Below are positions 26,700-35,687 of a stretch of 64,000 nt of DNA, in pieces (positions within the stretch are counted from its first letter, which is position 1; every line of letters begins with the position of its first letter). A program made the translations under genes and the position numbers. The notes beneath the pieces were generated by a model. The model did not search any database and was not told the DNA's origin. It saw nothing but the letters and a program-made list of their open reading frames with translations. The stretch comes from Marinobacter sp. LA51 (GTDB taxonomy: Bacteria > Pseudomonadota > Gammaproteobacteria > Pseudomonadales > Oleiphilaceae), in the NCBI RefSeq assembly GCF_030297175.1, contig NZ_AP028070.1:3472001-3536000 (forward strand), given 5' to 3'.

Positions 26700-28082
26700 A
26701 TGCAAGAACCCACCATCAATGCTCTGGTATCACCAGAAGGCAGCCTTGAAATCCTCTCCAACCATGAGGTGAATCGCCTCAAGGACCGAAGCGAGGGCGG
26801 CCTGTACCGATTGTTCCGCCAATGTGCCCTGGCGGTCCTCAACACCGGCGTAGAGACCGACGACTGTAAGGCCCTGATGGAAGCCCACGCTGACTTTGAC
26901 GTGCACTTGGTCCCGCAACCGCGGGGATTGAAACTGGAACTGGTTAACGCGCCAGCCCACGCCTTTGTCGACGGAGAAATGCTCCGGGCCATCCGAGAGC
27001 ATCTGTTCTCGGTACTGAGGGACATCATCTATTCCCACTCCATCCCCCAGTCCGCCAGTGGTTTCCGCCGCGACGATCCCGAGGACCTGACCAACCTGGT
27101 CTTCCACGTTCTGCGTAATGCCCGGGTTCTGGAATCCGGACGCCAGCCAGACCTGGTCGTGTGCTGGGGTGGCCACTCCATCAGCCACGAGGAGTACCAG
27201 TACAGCAAGGAAGTGGGCCATCAACTCGGCCTGCGGGCACTGAGCATCATTACCGGCTGCGGCCCCGGCGCCATGAAAGGCCCGATGAAGGGCGCCACCA
27301 TTGCCCACGCCAAGCAGCGGGTGAAAAACGGGCGCTACATCGGCATCACCGAACCCGGCATCATCGGTGCCGAGGCGCCGAACCCGATCGTAAACGAACT
27401 GGTGATCATGCCCGACATCGAGAAACGGCTTGAAGCCTTTATTCGCTGCGGCCACGGGGTGATCGTGTTCCCAGGTGGCGTTGGTACTGCCGAAGAGATT
27501 CTGTACCTGCTCGGCATTCTGCTGCACCCGGACAATGCCGACCTGCCGTTCCCGGTGGTCTTTACCGGCAAGCAGGAAAATGCGGAATACTTCGAAATGA
27601 TCGACAAGTTCATTCGGAACGCCCTGGGCGACGAAGCGGCCAAGAAGTACGAAATCATCATTGATGATCCGGTCCGGGTAGCTCAGACCATGAAAAAAGG
27701 CATGAAGGATGTGGAAACCTTCCGGCGGGCCATGCAGGACGCGTATTACTTCAACTGGATGCTGAAAATCGACCCGGTATTCCAGCTACCGTTCCACCCC
27801 AATCACGAGAACATGCGGAGTCTGGAATTGCATCGCGACCAGCCCGTGCACTTGATTGCGGCCAATCTGCGCAAGGCCTTCAGCGGTATTGTGGCTGGCA
27901 ACGTCAAAGAGGACGGGATTCGCCAAGTGCAGGCCAAGGGGCCCTTCGAAATTTCCGGCGACCCGACCCTGATCAAACCCCTGGAAGCGATGTTGGATCA
28001 GTTTGTGGCGCAGAACCGGATGAAACTACCCGGCTCCTCGGCTTATGGGCCTAGCTATCGCATCGTCAGTGGGGCGGCCTAG
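26700..28082 (+). CDS. ppnN: Pyrimidine/purine nucleotide 5'-monophosphate nucleosidase PpnN (YgdH)
   Basis: Cleaves nucleoside 5'-monophosphates to base and ribose 5-phosphate; in E. coli it is activated by (p)ppGpp. It has 460 residues (E. coli 454). The central LOG/lysine-decarboxylase-like domain has the family site ITGCGPGAMKGPMKGATIAH and the PGGVGTAEEILYLLGIL motif. Flanking PpnN-specific parts match too: GLYRLFRQCALAVLNTG at the front, and NLRKAFSGIVAGNVKEDGIR and NRMKLPGSSAYGPSY at the end. AGGAG is 13 bp upstream of the ATG. It is a single gene, convergent with the cytochrome c gene. Confidence 0.95.
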   Translation: MQEPTINALVSPEGSLEILSNHEVNRLKDRSEGGLYRLFRQCALAVLNTGVETDDCKALMEAHADFDVHLVPQPRGLKLELVNAPAHAFVDGEMLRAIREHLFSVLRDIIYSHSIPQSASGFRRDDPEDLTNLVFHVLRNARVLESGRQPDLVVCWGGHSISHEEYQYSKEVGHQLGLRALSIITGCGPGAMKGPMKGATIAHAKQRVKNGRYIGITEPGIIGAEAPNPIVNELVIMPDIEKRLEAFIRCGHGVIVFPGGVGTAEEILYLLGILLHPDNADLPFPVVFTGKQENAEYFEMIDKFIRNALGDEAAKKYEIIIDDPVRVAQTMKKGMKDVETFRRAMQDAYYFNWMLKIDPVFQLPFHPNHENMRSLELHRDQPVHLIAANLRKAFSGIVAGNVKEDGIRQVQAKGPFEISGDPTLIKPLEAMLDQFVAQNRMKLPGSSAYGPSYRIVSGAA

Positions 28083-28123
28083 GCCGCCACACTGACCTTT
28101 CAACTGCCTTCGGAGGCGCGGCC

Positions 28124-28459
28124 TTACTTGCCGCCATCTGCCGGCAGGCTGGCGAAATAGGCAGCCAGGTTAGCAATATCGGTGTCACTTAGGGCAGCCG
28201 CCTGGCCCTGCATAATGGCCGCCTGGCCACCGGTGCGCTGTTTGTTCTTATAGGCTTTGATGGCAGAAACCAGGTATTGCTCATTCTGACCCGCCAAGTT
28301 CGGGTATGTCGGGATCTGGGCAATGCCATTCTGGCCATGGCAGGCAGCACATACGGCGGCCTTGGCCTTACCTGCAGCAGCGTCAGCCGCAGTGGCGAAG
28401 CCCGGAATGGCAGCACTGAGCGCAAAAATTCCCGCCACGGCGTAGTGTTTCAGTTCCAT
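28124..28459 (-). CDS. Small class I periplasmic cytochrome c
   Basis: Soluble electron carrier of 111 residues. A signal peptide is visible (about 1-24, [18 protein letters not shown]). The haem site CAACH is in [19 protein letters not shown] at about residue 37. The axial methionine is probably the one in [20 protein letters not shown]. This arrangement is like cytochrome c553/c4 half-domain proteins. The neighbours give no hint of a dedicated partner. A moderate AGAGGGT ribosome site lies 9 bp before the ATG at 28459. Confidence 0.9.
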   Translation of the reverse strand: MELKHYAVAGIFALSAAIPGFATAADAAAGKAKAAVCAACHGQNGIAQIPTYPNLAGQNEQYLVSAIKAYKNKQRTGGQAAIMQGQAAALSDTDIANLAAYFASLPADGGK

Positions 28460-28621
28460 TGTCTTTACCCTCTCTTCATCGTTTTTGGTATTTGCCCACC
28501 GGTAGTGGATACTGGTTTTAAAACCTGCTGTGTTCTTATAACACAGAGCACGGCCCAGCCAAACGCGTTAGAACAATAGCTTTTGCGCCCAGATGATTCT
28601 CGAACACCGGAGACTCCCTCA

Positions 28622-29725
28622 ATGTCCATAGCAGTTCAGGAACTTGAATGCCTGGAAGGCCGAATTGGCCTGCTGACACTGAATGCCCCCGCCTCACTCA
28701 ATTCGCTCACAGAGGCCATGGTCAATGACCTCCAGTGCGCTCTGGACGGCTGGGCGGAGGACGACCAGATCTGCCTGGTGGTGCTTCAGGGCGAAGGGGA
28801 GCGGGCATTTTGCGCCGGTGGCAATATCCGCAATCTGTACAGCGCTCTCCAAGGCGCTGGCGAACCCGATGCACCGGCACGCTTTTTCGCCAATGAGTAC
28901 CGACTAATCGACAGCCTGCACCGGTTTCCGAAACCTGTGGTGGGCGTGGCCCACGGCGCGGTCATGGGTGGTGGTCTCGGACTGTTGTCCGCCTGCCGCT
29001 ACCGGCTGGCGACGCCGGACGTGACCATGGCGATGCCGGAAATCTCGATTGGACTGTTCCCCGACGTCGGCGCCAGCTGGTTTCTGAACCGCCTGCCGGG
29101 CCGGATCGGTCTGTTCATGGGCCTGACCGGGGCCCGATTGAACATCACCGACAGCATTCGAATTGGCCTTGCCGATATGGTGTTGCTGCCGGAAGACCGG
29201 GATCTCATGATTGGCACCTTGCAGGACCAACGCTGGACCGGCCAGGCAGCCGCAGATGACAACCGGCTGTTCCGGCTATTAAGCCAGATGCATGCTCCGG
29301 ACTACCGCAGCCTTCAGCGCAGCAATCTGGAGCAGCACGAACAGCACATCGCCCGGCTGAGTGCAGGTGATGAACTGCCGGAGATTGTCGACCAACTGCT
29401 GTCAGCGGAAATTGACAGCGAATGGTGGAATGCCTGCATGAGCAACCTGCGGGGAGGCTGCCCGGTTACGGCCTGGCTGGTTTGGAGCCAACTCCAGAAA
29501 GCCCAGCAGATGTCATTCAAGGATGTATTGCGCATGGAATTGGCGATGGCGATGGAATGCACTCGGCGCCCGGATCTGCCGGAAGGCATCCGGGCGCGAT
29601 TAGTGGACAAGGATCAACGACCAACCTGGTCGTACAACTCAGTTAGCGACGTTCCCGCAGAGGTAGTGGAGGCACACTTCCAGCCGGAATGGGACGACCA
29701 GACCGACCCCATGCAGCTCGGCTGA
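28622..29725 (+). CDS. 3-hydroxyisobutyryl-CoA hydrolase / enoyl-CoA hydratase family protein
   Basis: Crotonase-fold enzyme of 367 residues. The length, the oxyanion-hole motifs RAFCAGGNIRNLYSAL and HGAVMGGGLGLLSACRYRLA, and the block MPEISIGLFPDVGASWFLNR are those of 3-hydroxyisobutyryl-CoA hydrolase, a valine-degradation enzyme. The long C-terminal part (from about 200) with QMSFKDVLRMELAMAMECTR also fits. No other valine-pathway genes are adjacent, so an ordinary enoyl-CoA hydratase role cannot be excluded. The ATG at 28622 has GGAG 8-9 bp upstream; the earlier in-frame start at 28583 is unlikely. Confidence 0.85.
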   Translation: MSIAVQELECLEGRIGLLTLNAPASLNSLTEAMVNDLQCALDGWAEDDQICLVVLQGEGERAFCAGGNIRNLYSALQGAGEPDAPARFFANEYRLIDSLHRFPKPVVGVAHGAVMGGGLGLLSACRYRLATPDVTMAMPEISIGLFPDVGASWFLNRLPGRIGLFMGLTGARLNITDSIRIGLADMVLLPEDRDLMIGTLQDQRWTGQAAADDNRLFRLLSQMHAPDYRSLQRSNLEQHEQHIARLSAGDELPEIVDQLLSAEIDSEWWNACMSNLRGGCPVTAWLVWSQLQKAQQMSFKDVLRMELAMAMECTRRPDLPEGIRARLVDKDQRPTWSYNSVSDVPAEVVEAHFQPEWDDQTDPMQLG

Positions 29726-29728
29726 GGC

Positions 29729-30424
29729 TCAGTGCCTGGCGCCCGCCTGGACCAGCAGCATATCGAGATCCTGGCTGTTGTTGGCCCGGGCCACATCCAG
29801 CGCAGTGCGGCCTTCCGGCGACCGGTAATTCACATCCGCGCCTGCGGCCAACAACATTTCTGCGGTCAGCAAATCGCCACTGGCAACAATTTTCATCAGC
29901 AACGACTCACCGCCCTGACTGACATTAACGTTCGCCCCCGCCGCCAGCAGTACCTTCACCACGGACAAATGGCCCTGCTCAGCGGCACGCATGACCGGAG
30001 TATAGCCATCGGCGTTGCTGGCATTGACCTGGGCTCCGGCCGATAACAGCAGTTGTACCAGACGCCGACTCCCCTGCGCCGACGCCACCATCAACGGCGT
30101 CTGGGCACCCGCCGCGGCCAGATCCGGCGCTGCCCCCTCAGACAGCAGGTACCAGGCAATCCGATCCTGTTTGGCTGCAACCGCAGCCATCAGTGGCGAG
30201 CCGTTTTCGGTCAGCGTATTGAGTGATTCACCCGCTTCAGTCAGTGCCACCACCCGATCCAGATTTCCGGAGGCGGTCGCCGCCATCAACGGCGTGGCGG
30301 CAATGGTGGAGGTTTCATGGGTCAGGTTGGTCGGTTCCATGGGGGTGGCGCAGCCGGACAGCCAAGCCAGGATCACAACACAGGACAACATCAGACAGCG
30401 AGAGTAGCCGGTTCCCTTGGCCAT
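29729..30424 (-). CDS. Ankyrin-repeat lipoprotein
   Basis: A 231-residue protein starting with a lipoprotein signal: hydrophobic stretch CLMLSCVVILAWLSGC, with LSGC as lipobox and Cys at about residue 25. The rest is about five ankyrin repeats, for example TPLMVASAQGSRRLVQLLLS and TPVMRAAEQGHLSVVKVLLA. It should therefore be anchored to a membrane, facing the periplasm, and bind another protein. The partner is unknown. The ATG at 30424 is used; a TTG five codons upstream is possible. It is convergent with the hydrolase gene, with 3 bp between the two stops. Confidence 0.85.
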   Translation of the reverse strand: MAKGTGYSRCLMLSCVVILAWLSGCATPMEPTNLTHETSTIAATPLMAATASGNLDRVVALTEAGESLNTLTENGSPLMAAVAAKQDRIAWYLLSEGAAPDLAAAGAQTPLMVASAQGSRRLVQLLLSAGAQVNASNADGYTPVMRAAEQGHLSVVKVLLAAGANVNVSQGGESLLMKIVASGDLLTAEMLLAAGADVNYRSPEGRTALDVARANNSQDLDMLLVQAGARH

Positions 30425-30495
30425 AAAAAACGGTCTCAATCGGTTTGGAGTGAGCCTATTCTGGGCAGCAGCGCAGCAGAATTAAATCGAGCGGG

Positions 30496-32649
30496 TCACA
30501 ACTCCGGGCCGTTTTGAAGAAGTTGACGAACCAACGCCCGCAGTCGATCTTCTCCATCGCGCTGCCCCAGACACAGGCCTTGCCCCTGCAGTGTTTGCCA
30601 GCTCTGCTGTTGCAGAACTGCGGCAACCCAAAGCAACAACTCGTCTTGAGCTTGCAACCAGGAGAGCACGCCCGGCACGGCCCAGGTCTTACGCAGCACG
30701 GGCAACGAGAGCAGAAAGCCACGATGACCGTGGGCAAAACTGTGCAGGTCCCGCCGATCATCGTCACTGAGGCGACTGGCGGCCGGCAATTGAGCACTCA
30801 GGGCTGCCGCCAGCCGGGCATTCAGCGCCGGCCAGGCCAACGGCAACAGGGTTGGCCAGTGTTCGGCCAGGCGTTGCTGCAGGCGTGAAACCAGCTCTTG
30901 CCCACCGGCACTGCACCCGGCCAGCATCTGTAATGGGTACTCTCCACTGCTAGCCTCCTGGTTCAGGCCCAGGCGCACGGGGACCAAATCGCAGGCACGC
31001 CAGAACTGCAGCAATTCCTCACTGCCACCAAAGCTGGTGCCCACCGTATCCAGGTTTTCCTGCACGGCAGCCTGCCTGGCCGCGGCCACCAATCGGCAGC
31101 CAACACCCAGCCGGCGGGCATGATCAGCCACGGCAATCCGGGTAATTCGCAGACATTGCTGACTGGCTGCTTCCGGGAACCCGCTGTGACTGGCCAGCGA
31201 TTGCGGCAACAGGTGACCACGAAGTCGTCGCTGACCGAGAGTTATCTGTTCCGCCAGTTCAGGGCTGATGCCACCCTCAATAACACCCCAGAGAATACCC
31301 ACGGTGGTGTCGCCCACCCGGGCGCGCCAACTGCGCACAGTTGTCGCATCCAGCCATTGCCGGAGATCCGCGGGCGTGGTGCGGTAGTGCGCGTCCACCA
31401 ACAACCCGAACGCCTCCGACAACTGCTGATCGTCCAACTGCCGGGGCTCAAAGGGTTCGATAAGGACATCGGCTGCGTCCACGGTCTCGGGCGCCAGCTC
31501 AGGACTGTCAGCCGCCAGCAGGAACAGGCGGGAGATTAAGGGCTCCAGGGCATCGGTGGCGGACCAGCGAATGGGCGCACTGAGAGTCAGCGCTTGCCAG
31601 TGCGGTGTTTCCCGATCCAGAACCTGCCGAAACCGAATAGCAAAACCACGGCCTGCACCCTCATAGCCATGCACGGTGGACGAAAAAGCCACCCGCGGCC
31701 AACCCAACAGAATCTGCTTCAATAGCGCCGCCGGCAGGGCTGCCGCCTCATCCACCAGCACCACCTCGGCTTCCGGCTTCTCCGCCAGAAGATCCCGAAC
31801 AGTCAGGAACCGCAGGCTGCCACCCGCACGGGTTTCCAGCGCGGATTCTGAGGCGGTGAGGATATCGTCACCAAGACTGTGCTGGGCGTGACGAAACAGC
31901 GTTGCCACATTATCCCGGGAAGGCGCAGTCACCAGAATCTGGCGCCGGCCCTGGCGCAGCAATTCTGCCGCGGCCATCCCGAGGGCTGCGGATTTACCAC
32001 GGCCCCGGTCCGCCGTGACAACCACCGGCCGGCGACGCCGACCCAGACCGAACCGCACCAGCCGATCAATCAGGTCACGCTGATCATCGGTCGTCTGCAC
32101 CGAAAATGGCTGATCTGGTTCCACGAGCACGGGCAGATCAACTGACGCCGACTGGCCGGATTTGACCCGAATTACCTCAGAGTCAGCCGCCAGCAAATCC
32201 GCCATTCGCGCGGCAAACGGGTGCTCGGGAAGGTCATCCAGACCGGTTCGGGCGTAATCTGGATCGGGGAAATTCGACCACTGATCCAACGGCGGCATCA
32301 GCCAGAACAGCAGGCCACCGGCCCGCAGCGTTCCGGATAGAGCAGCAAAGGCATCGGGCGGATTGCCGTGCCAGCCATCCCAGACCACCACCGAAGTCTC
32401 ACGGCCCAGCCACTGCCGAATTTGCTTGGGTGCGATGGGCGTTAACGCCTCATCAGGCCGGTCCGCGTCCGGCCCCACCCAGACACCAGCCGCTGTTGCC
32501 AGCGCTGGCAACAGCGTCGCCAGCCAGCTCAGGGCATGAGCGCGCTCACCCTCAATCAACACAAGACGGCGCTCGCCACGCAGCCTCAGCCCACGCTGGA
32601 ATAACTGCCAGGCGTTGAGTTCTTCAGCCGTGAGCACACCCGGAGTCAT
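30496..32649 (-). CDS. tmcA: tRNA(Met) cytidine acetyltransferase TmcA
   Basis: Makes N4-acetylcytidine at the wobble position of elongator tRNA-Met, using acetyl-CoA and ATP/GTP. It has 717 residues (E. coli 671). The order of domains is right: an N-terminal DUF1726 part (about 1-170), the helicase-like ATPase with P-loop VVTADRGRGKSAALGMAAAE and Walker B EVVLVDEAAALPAALLKQIL, then a GNAT domain (ITRIAVADHARRLGVGCRLV). A C-terminal tRNA-binding tail ends it. The ATG at 32649 shares its A with the stop codon of the DUF2237 gene, so the two are translationally coupled. Confidence 0.95.
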   Translation of the reverse strand: MTPGVLTAEELNAWQLFQRGLRLRGERRLVLIEGERAHALSWLATLLPALATAAGVWVGPDADRPDEALTPIAPKQIRQWLGRETSVVVWDGWHGNPPDAFAALSGTLRAGGLLFWLMPPLDQWSNFPDPDYARTGLDDLPEHPFAARMADLLAADSEVIRVKSGQSASVDLPVLVEPDQPFSVQTTDDQRDLIDRLVRFGLGRRRRPVVVTADRGRGKSAALGMAAAELLRQGRRQILVTAPSRDNVATLFRHAQHSLGDDILTASESALETRAGGSLRFLTVRDLLAEKPEAEVVLVDEAAALPAALLKQILLGWPRVAFSSTVHGYEGAGRGFAIRFRQVLDRETPHWQALTLSAPIRWSATDALEPLISRLFLLAADSPELAPETVDAADVLIEPFEPRQLDDQQLSEAFGLLVDAHYRTTPADLRQWLDATTVRSWRARVGDTTVGILWGVIEGGISPELAEQITLGQRRLRGHLLPQSLASHSGFPEAASQQCLRITRIAVADHARRLGVGCRLVAAARQAAVQENLDTVGTSFGGSEELLQFWRACDLVPVRLGLNQEASSGEYPLQMLAGCSAGGQELVSRLQQRLAEHWPTLLPLAWPALNARLAAALSAQLPAASRLSDDDRRDLHSFAHGHRGFLLSLPVLRKTWAVPGVLSWLQAQDELLLWVAAVLQQQSWQTLQGQGLCLGQRDGEDRLRALVRQLLQNGPEL

Positions 32650-33026
32650 TAGCTGAGATCCACCGAATGACGTTTCAGGTCGTTCAGTTCGCACATTTCC
32701 AGAGTGGCCTGATGAGTCGCCCGCAACCGCACGCGCGGGGCAGCTCCGGCCTCAAAAGCTTCCTGCCAGCGCGCCGCGCACAGGCACCAGCTGTCACCTT
32801 GCCGTAGGCCCGGAAATCCAAATTCCGGCCGGGGTGTGCTCAGATCGTTGCCCTTGGCTTTTGAGAATTCCAGAAACTCATCGGTCACCACCACGCACAC
32901 GGTGTGAAAGCCCAGGTCGTCCGGCCCGGTGTTGCAGCAGCCGTCCCGGTAGAACCCTGTTTGCGGATCAGTGCCGCAGGTTTCCAGATTTTCGCCCAGT
33001 ACGTTGACGGATTCGGATATTTGCAT
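32649..33026 (-). CDS. DUF2237 family protein
   Basis: A 125-residue protein of unknown function. The DUF2237 signature is clear: NLETCGTDPQTGFYRDGCC, GNDLSTPRPEFGFPGLRQGD, WCLCAARWQEAFEAG and ATHQATLEMCELNDLKRHS. It has six conserved cysteines and no signal peptide. The ATG at 33026 has GAGG 9 bp upstream. An open frame back to 33110 reads through repeat copy 3 and was not used. It is coupled to tmcA. Homologues are often about 120 residues, so it appears complete. Confidence 0.88.
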   Translation of the reverse strand: MQISESVNVLGENLETCGTDPQTGFYRDGCCNTGPDDLGFHTVCVVVTDEFLEFSKAKGNDLSTPRPEFGFPGLRQGDSWCLCAARWQEAFEAGAAPRVRLRATHQATLEMCELNDLKRHSVDLS

Positions 33027-33065
33027 GGATTTGTCCTCTATCTCCAGAAGTGAGCAGGCTTTTGG

Positions 33066-33151
33066 TTTGGCTTTCCAAAACTGTGCGGAGCCATGGATGG
33101 CGGAGCTCAAGCGTCACATGGACGTGCTTGAGCGGGTTTTGGAAAGCCAAA
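33066..33151 (-). repeat. Structured intergenic repeat, copy 3 (inverted)
   Basis: The arms 33066-33081 and 33136-33151 (TTTGGCTTTCCAAAAC and its complement) are perfectly paired. They flank a 54-bp core at 33082-33135 that is the exact reverse complement of the copy 1 core. Unlike the others, this copy sits between two divergent genes (DUF2237 and the helicase at 33262), 40 bp upstream of the former's start codon. A role only as terminator is therefore unlikely. The rest of 33027-33261 holds no clear promoter hexamers. Confidence 0.9.
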
Positions 33152-33261
33152 TCAAAGGGCTGCGACAGGTCCCGGAGTTGTAGTTAAATGACTTTGAATA
33201 GGTTTTTTCAATTATGCGGGACGGGTACCCGCTCTACCAGTTGGCCAGTACAATACGCCCT

Positions 33262-35532
33262 ATGCCAACCAAACCCCAACACGCCGCCCTCGATCTGCCA
33301 GATTTTCTCACCGACGAGCAACGGGCGATCATCACCGCCGGTTACGAGCACTCCGTCATCACCGCCGTAGCCGGCAGCGGCAAGACCTCTACCCTCGCCT
33401 GGCGCATTCGCTACCTGCTGCAGCAAGGCCACGACCCGGATCGCATGCTGGTGCTGATGTTCAACCGCAGTGCGCGGGTGGATTTCGGGCGCAAACTCCA
33501 GGAGGTCTGCCACCAGAGCGGGCTGGCACTGCCGGAGATTCGCACCTATCACGCCATGGGGTTGCGGCTGTACAAACGGTTCGTCCACGAAGGCTACCTG
33601 CCGGGCTTTTCAGACAAGATCCTGACCGAACAGGAGATCAGCTTTCAGGCCTGGCAACTGACCCGCCGCCTGGCGCCCGAGGACCTGGCCGGCGAGATCC
33701 GCCGCAACAAGAAGGATTTCGTGGAAACCGCCACCGGCTTCATTGATCTGGTGAAAACGACCTTGTCGCCAGCGGAAATCGTGTTCGAAGAGCTTGGGTA
33801 CGCCGACAAGCACCGTTACCTGATCGACCTGTTCCACAGCTTCGAGCAATGGCGCAAAAGCCAGAGCCGCATCGGCTACGCCGACATGCTCTACGAGCCG
33901 GTGATGGCGATTCACCAGAATCCGCCACTGCAGCGGTTGGTGGGTAACAAGATGGACCTGATCCTGGTCGACGAGTACCAGGACACCAACGAAATCCAGC
34001 ATTTGCTGCTGCGCTATGTAGCCGGTGACCGAGCCCGGGTCACCGTGGTTGGCGATCCGGACCAGACCATCTACGAATTCCGGGGTGCCAAGCCGGAATT
34101 CATCCTGAAACGGTTCAGCGACGAATTCGAGAGCCCGCTGGAGCAGACGCTCAGCTACACCTTCCGTTACGGCCACCGGGTGGCTCTGCTGGCCAACCAT
34201 CTGATCTGCCACAACACCGGTCGCAAAGATGTGCTGTGCCACTCGCATCCCTCGACACCCGCCACTGAAGTGGAGCTGCACCGGGTCGACAGTGACAGCG
34301 ACGCCGTGGTCCGGATTCTGCAGCAGACACCCGAGGCCAACCTCAGCGACACCGCCATCCTGTTCCGGGTCTGGAGCCAGAGCGTGCCGATTGAGCTGAA
34401 ACTGCTGGCCCGGCAGATTCCCTACCGCATCGATGCCGGCAAGGGCGCCCTGTTCAGCCGGGAGGTTCAGGCCATCATCTCCGTGCTGATGGTAGTGACC
34501 GGCCGATTGAGCAACCTGCCCGACACCGACCGGCTAGAGGTAGCACGACAGTTACTGCGTTTCCCGCACGTGGGCCTGAAAGAACCGGAACTGGAACAGC
34601 TGGCCCGCTTCCTGTCCGGCTTCGCCAACGACTGGCACGAACGCCTGCTGGCCATGGACTTCGATGCCTTGTCGCCCATGGCCGGGCGCAAGCTGCGCAA
34701 GCTGGGCGAGGTGTTGAGCCAGCTGCGCGGATATAAGGGCCCGGTAGCGGGGCTGATCAGTGTGTATGCTGAGCACACCGACCTATATGAAGGCATTCGA
34801 AGCCTGGCGTTGACTCACGAGAGCGCCGAAGAGCGGATCGACACCGTGCATGGTTTTCGCGAGTACCTGAAAAGCCTCGATGTGGATGCCAATGGTGCCC
34901 TGGATCATCTGAAAACGCTGAAACAGCAGGCGGGCGAGAACCCGCAGGGCGGTGTTCTGCTCTCCACCATCCACCGCACCAAGGGCCTCGAGTGGCCACG
35001 GGTGATCATCCCCGGCCTTCAGGAAAAGTACCTGCCCTACAGCCCCAGGGCCGAAGACGACGCCCGGGCGATCCTCGAAAGCGAACGGCGCCTGCTGTAC
35101 GTGGCGATGACCCGTTCCCGCCAGCAGTTACACCTGCTCAGCCGACCGGTGAGTGCCCAACCCCACCTGGAGGGCGATCAGGGTCCCAGCCGATTTGTTG
35201 AAGAATTCTGCTTCGATCTGGCCCACGAACTCGGGCGCCTACTTGATGAAGGCAACCACAATACGGACACCGCCATCGAACTGGCGGCTCCGATTACACC
35301 CGTGAGTCTGCGCTACGCCGAACGAGAGGGAATTTCCCTGAACGGGTCTGAAGTAACCCAGACCGACTCCACAAGCGTGCTCTGGCACCGGCAACGCCTG
35401 AGCCACGCCATCTTCGGTGCCGGCAGCGTGGTCAGCGAAGACGAAAGCGCGTTCGAGGTACGCTTCGACAACGGCGACACCCTGAACTTCAGCAAGAAAA
35501 GTGCGCACCTGTATTTCACCCCTCTAGCCTGA
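33262..35532 (+). CDS. UvrD/PcrA-like superfamily 1 DNA helicase
   Basis: Second UvrD-type helicase of the window, 756 residues from the ATG at 33262. Motif Ia/Walker A is ITAVAGSGKTSTLAWRIRYL near residue 45. Walker B is LILVDEYQDTNEIQHLLLRY. Motif III is VGDPDQTIYEFRGAKPEFIL, and motifs V/VI are STIHRTKGLEWPRVIIPGL and RRLLYVAMTRSRQQLHLL. The C-terminus (HAIFGAGSVVSEDESAFEV) resembles the Tudor-like RNA-polymerase-binding domain of PcrA/UvrD. It differs strongly from uvrD at 20005, so it is a paralogue with its own role, perhaps clearing stalled transcription or recombination intermediates. No good ribosome site is seen. Confidence 0.87.
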   Translation: MPTKPQHAALDLPDFLTDEQRAIITAGYEHSVITAVAGSGKTSTLAWRIRYLLQQGHDPDRMLVLMFNRSARVDFGRKLQEVCHQSGLALPEIRTYHAMGLRLYKRFVHEGYLPGFSDKILTEQEISFQAWQLTRRLAPEDLAGEIRRNKKDFVETATGFIDLVKTTLSPAEIVFEELGYADKHRYLIDLFHSFEQWRKSQSRIGYADMLYEPVMAIHQNPPLQRLVGNKMDLILVDEYQDTNEIQHLLLRYVAGDRARVTVVGDPDQTIYEFRGAKPEFILKRFSDEFESPLEQTLSYTFRYGHRVALLANHLICHNTGRKDVLCHSHPSTPATEVELHRVDSDSDAVVRILQQTPEANLSDTAILFRVWSQSVPIELKLLARQIPYRIDAGKGALFSREVQAIISVLMVVTGRLSNLPDTDRLEVARQLLRFPHVGLKEPELEQLARFLSGFANDWHERLLAMDFDALSPMAGRKLRKLGEVLSQLRGYKGPVAGLISVYAEHTDLYEGIRSLALTHESAEERIDTVHGFREYLKSLDVDANGALDHLKTLKQQAGENPQGGVLLSTIHRTKGLEWPRVIIPGLQEKYLPYSPRAEDDARAILESERRLLYVAMTRSRQQLHLLSRPVSAQPHLEGDQGPSRFVEEFCFDLAHELGRLLDEGNHNTDTAIELAAPITPVSLRYAEREGISLNGSEVTQTDSTSVLWHRQRLSHAIFGAGSVVSEDESAFEVRFDNGDTLNFSKKSAHLYFTPLA

Positions 35533-35687
35533 CCTGACCAGAACATCTAACCAATTTCTTACGTAAAATTAATGGCTTACGAGCAATATCCGGCGCTCAA
35601 ATACTAAAATCTGCGGCAGCTTTATGCCAAACTGCGCCCGCTTCGCACCTGCGAACTCAACTCAAAAAGTCGGACAGGAGGTTCTGC

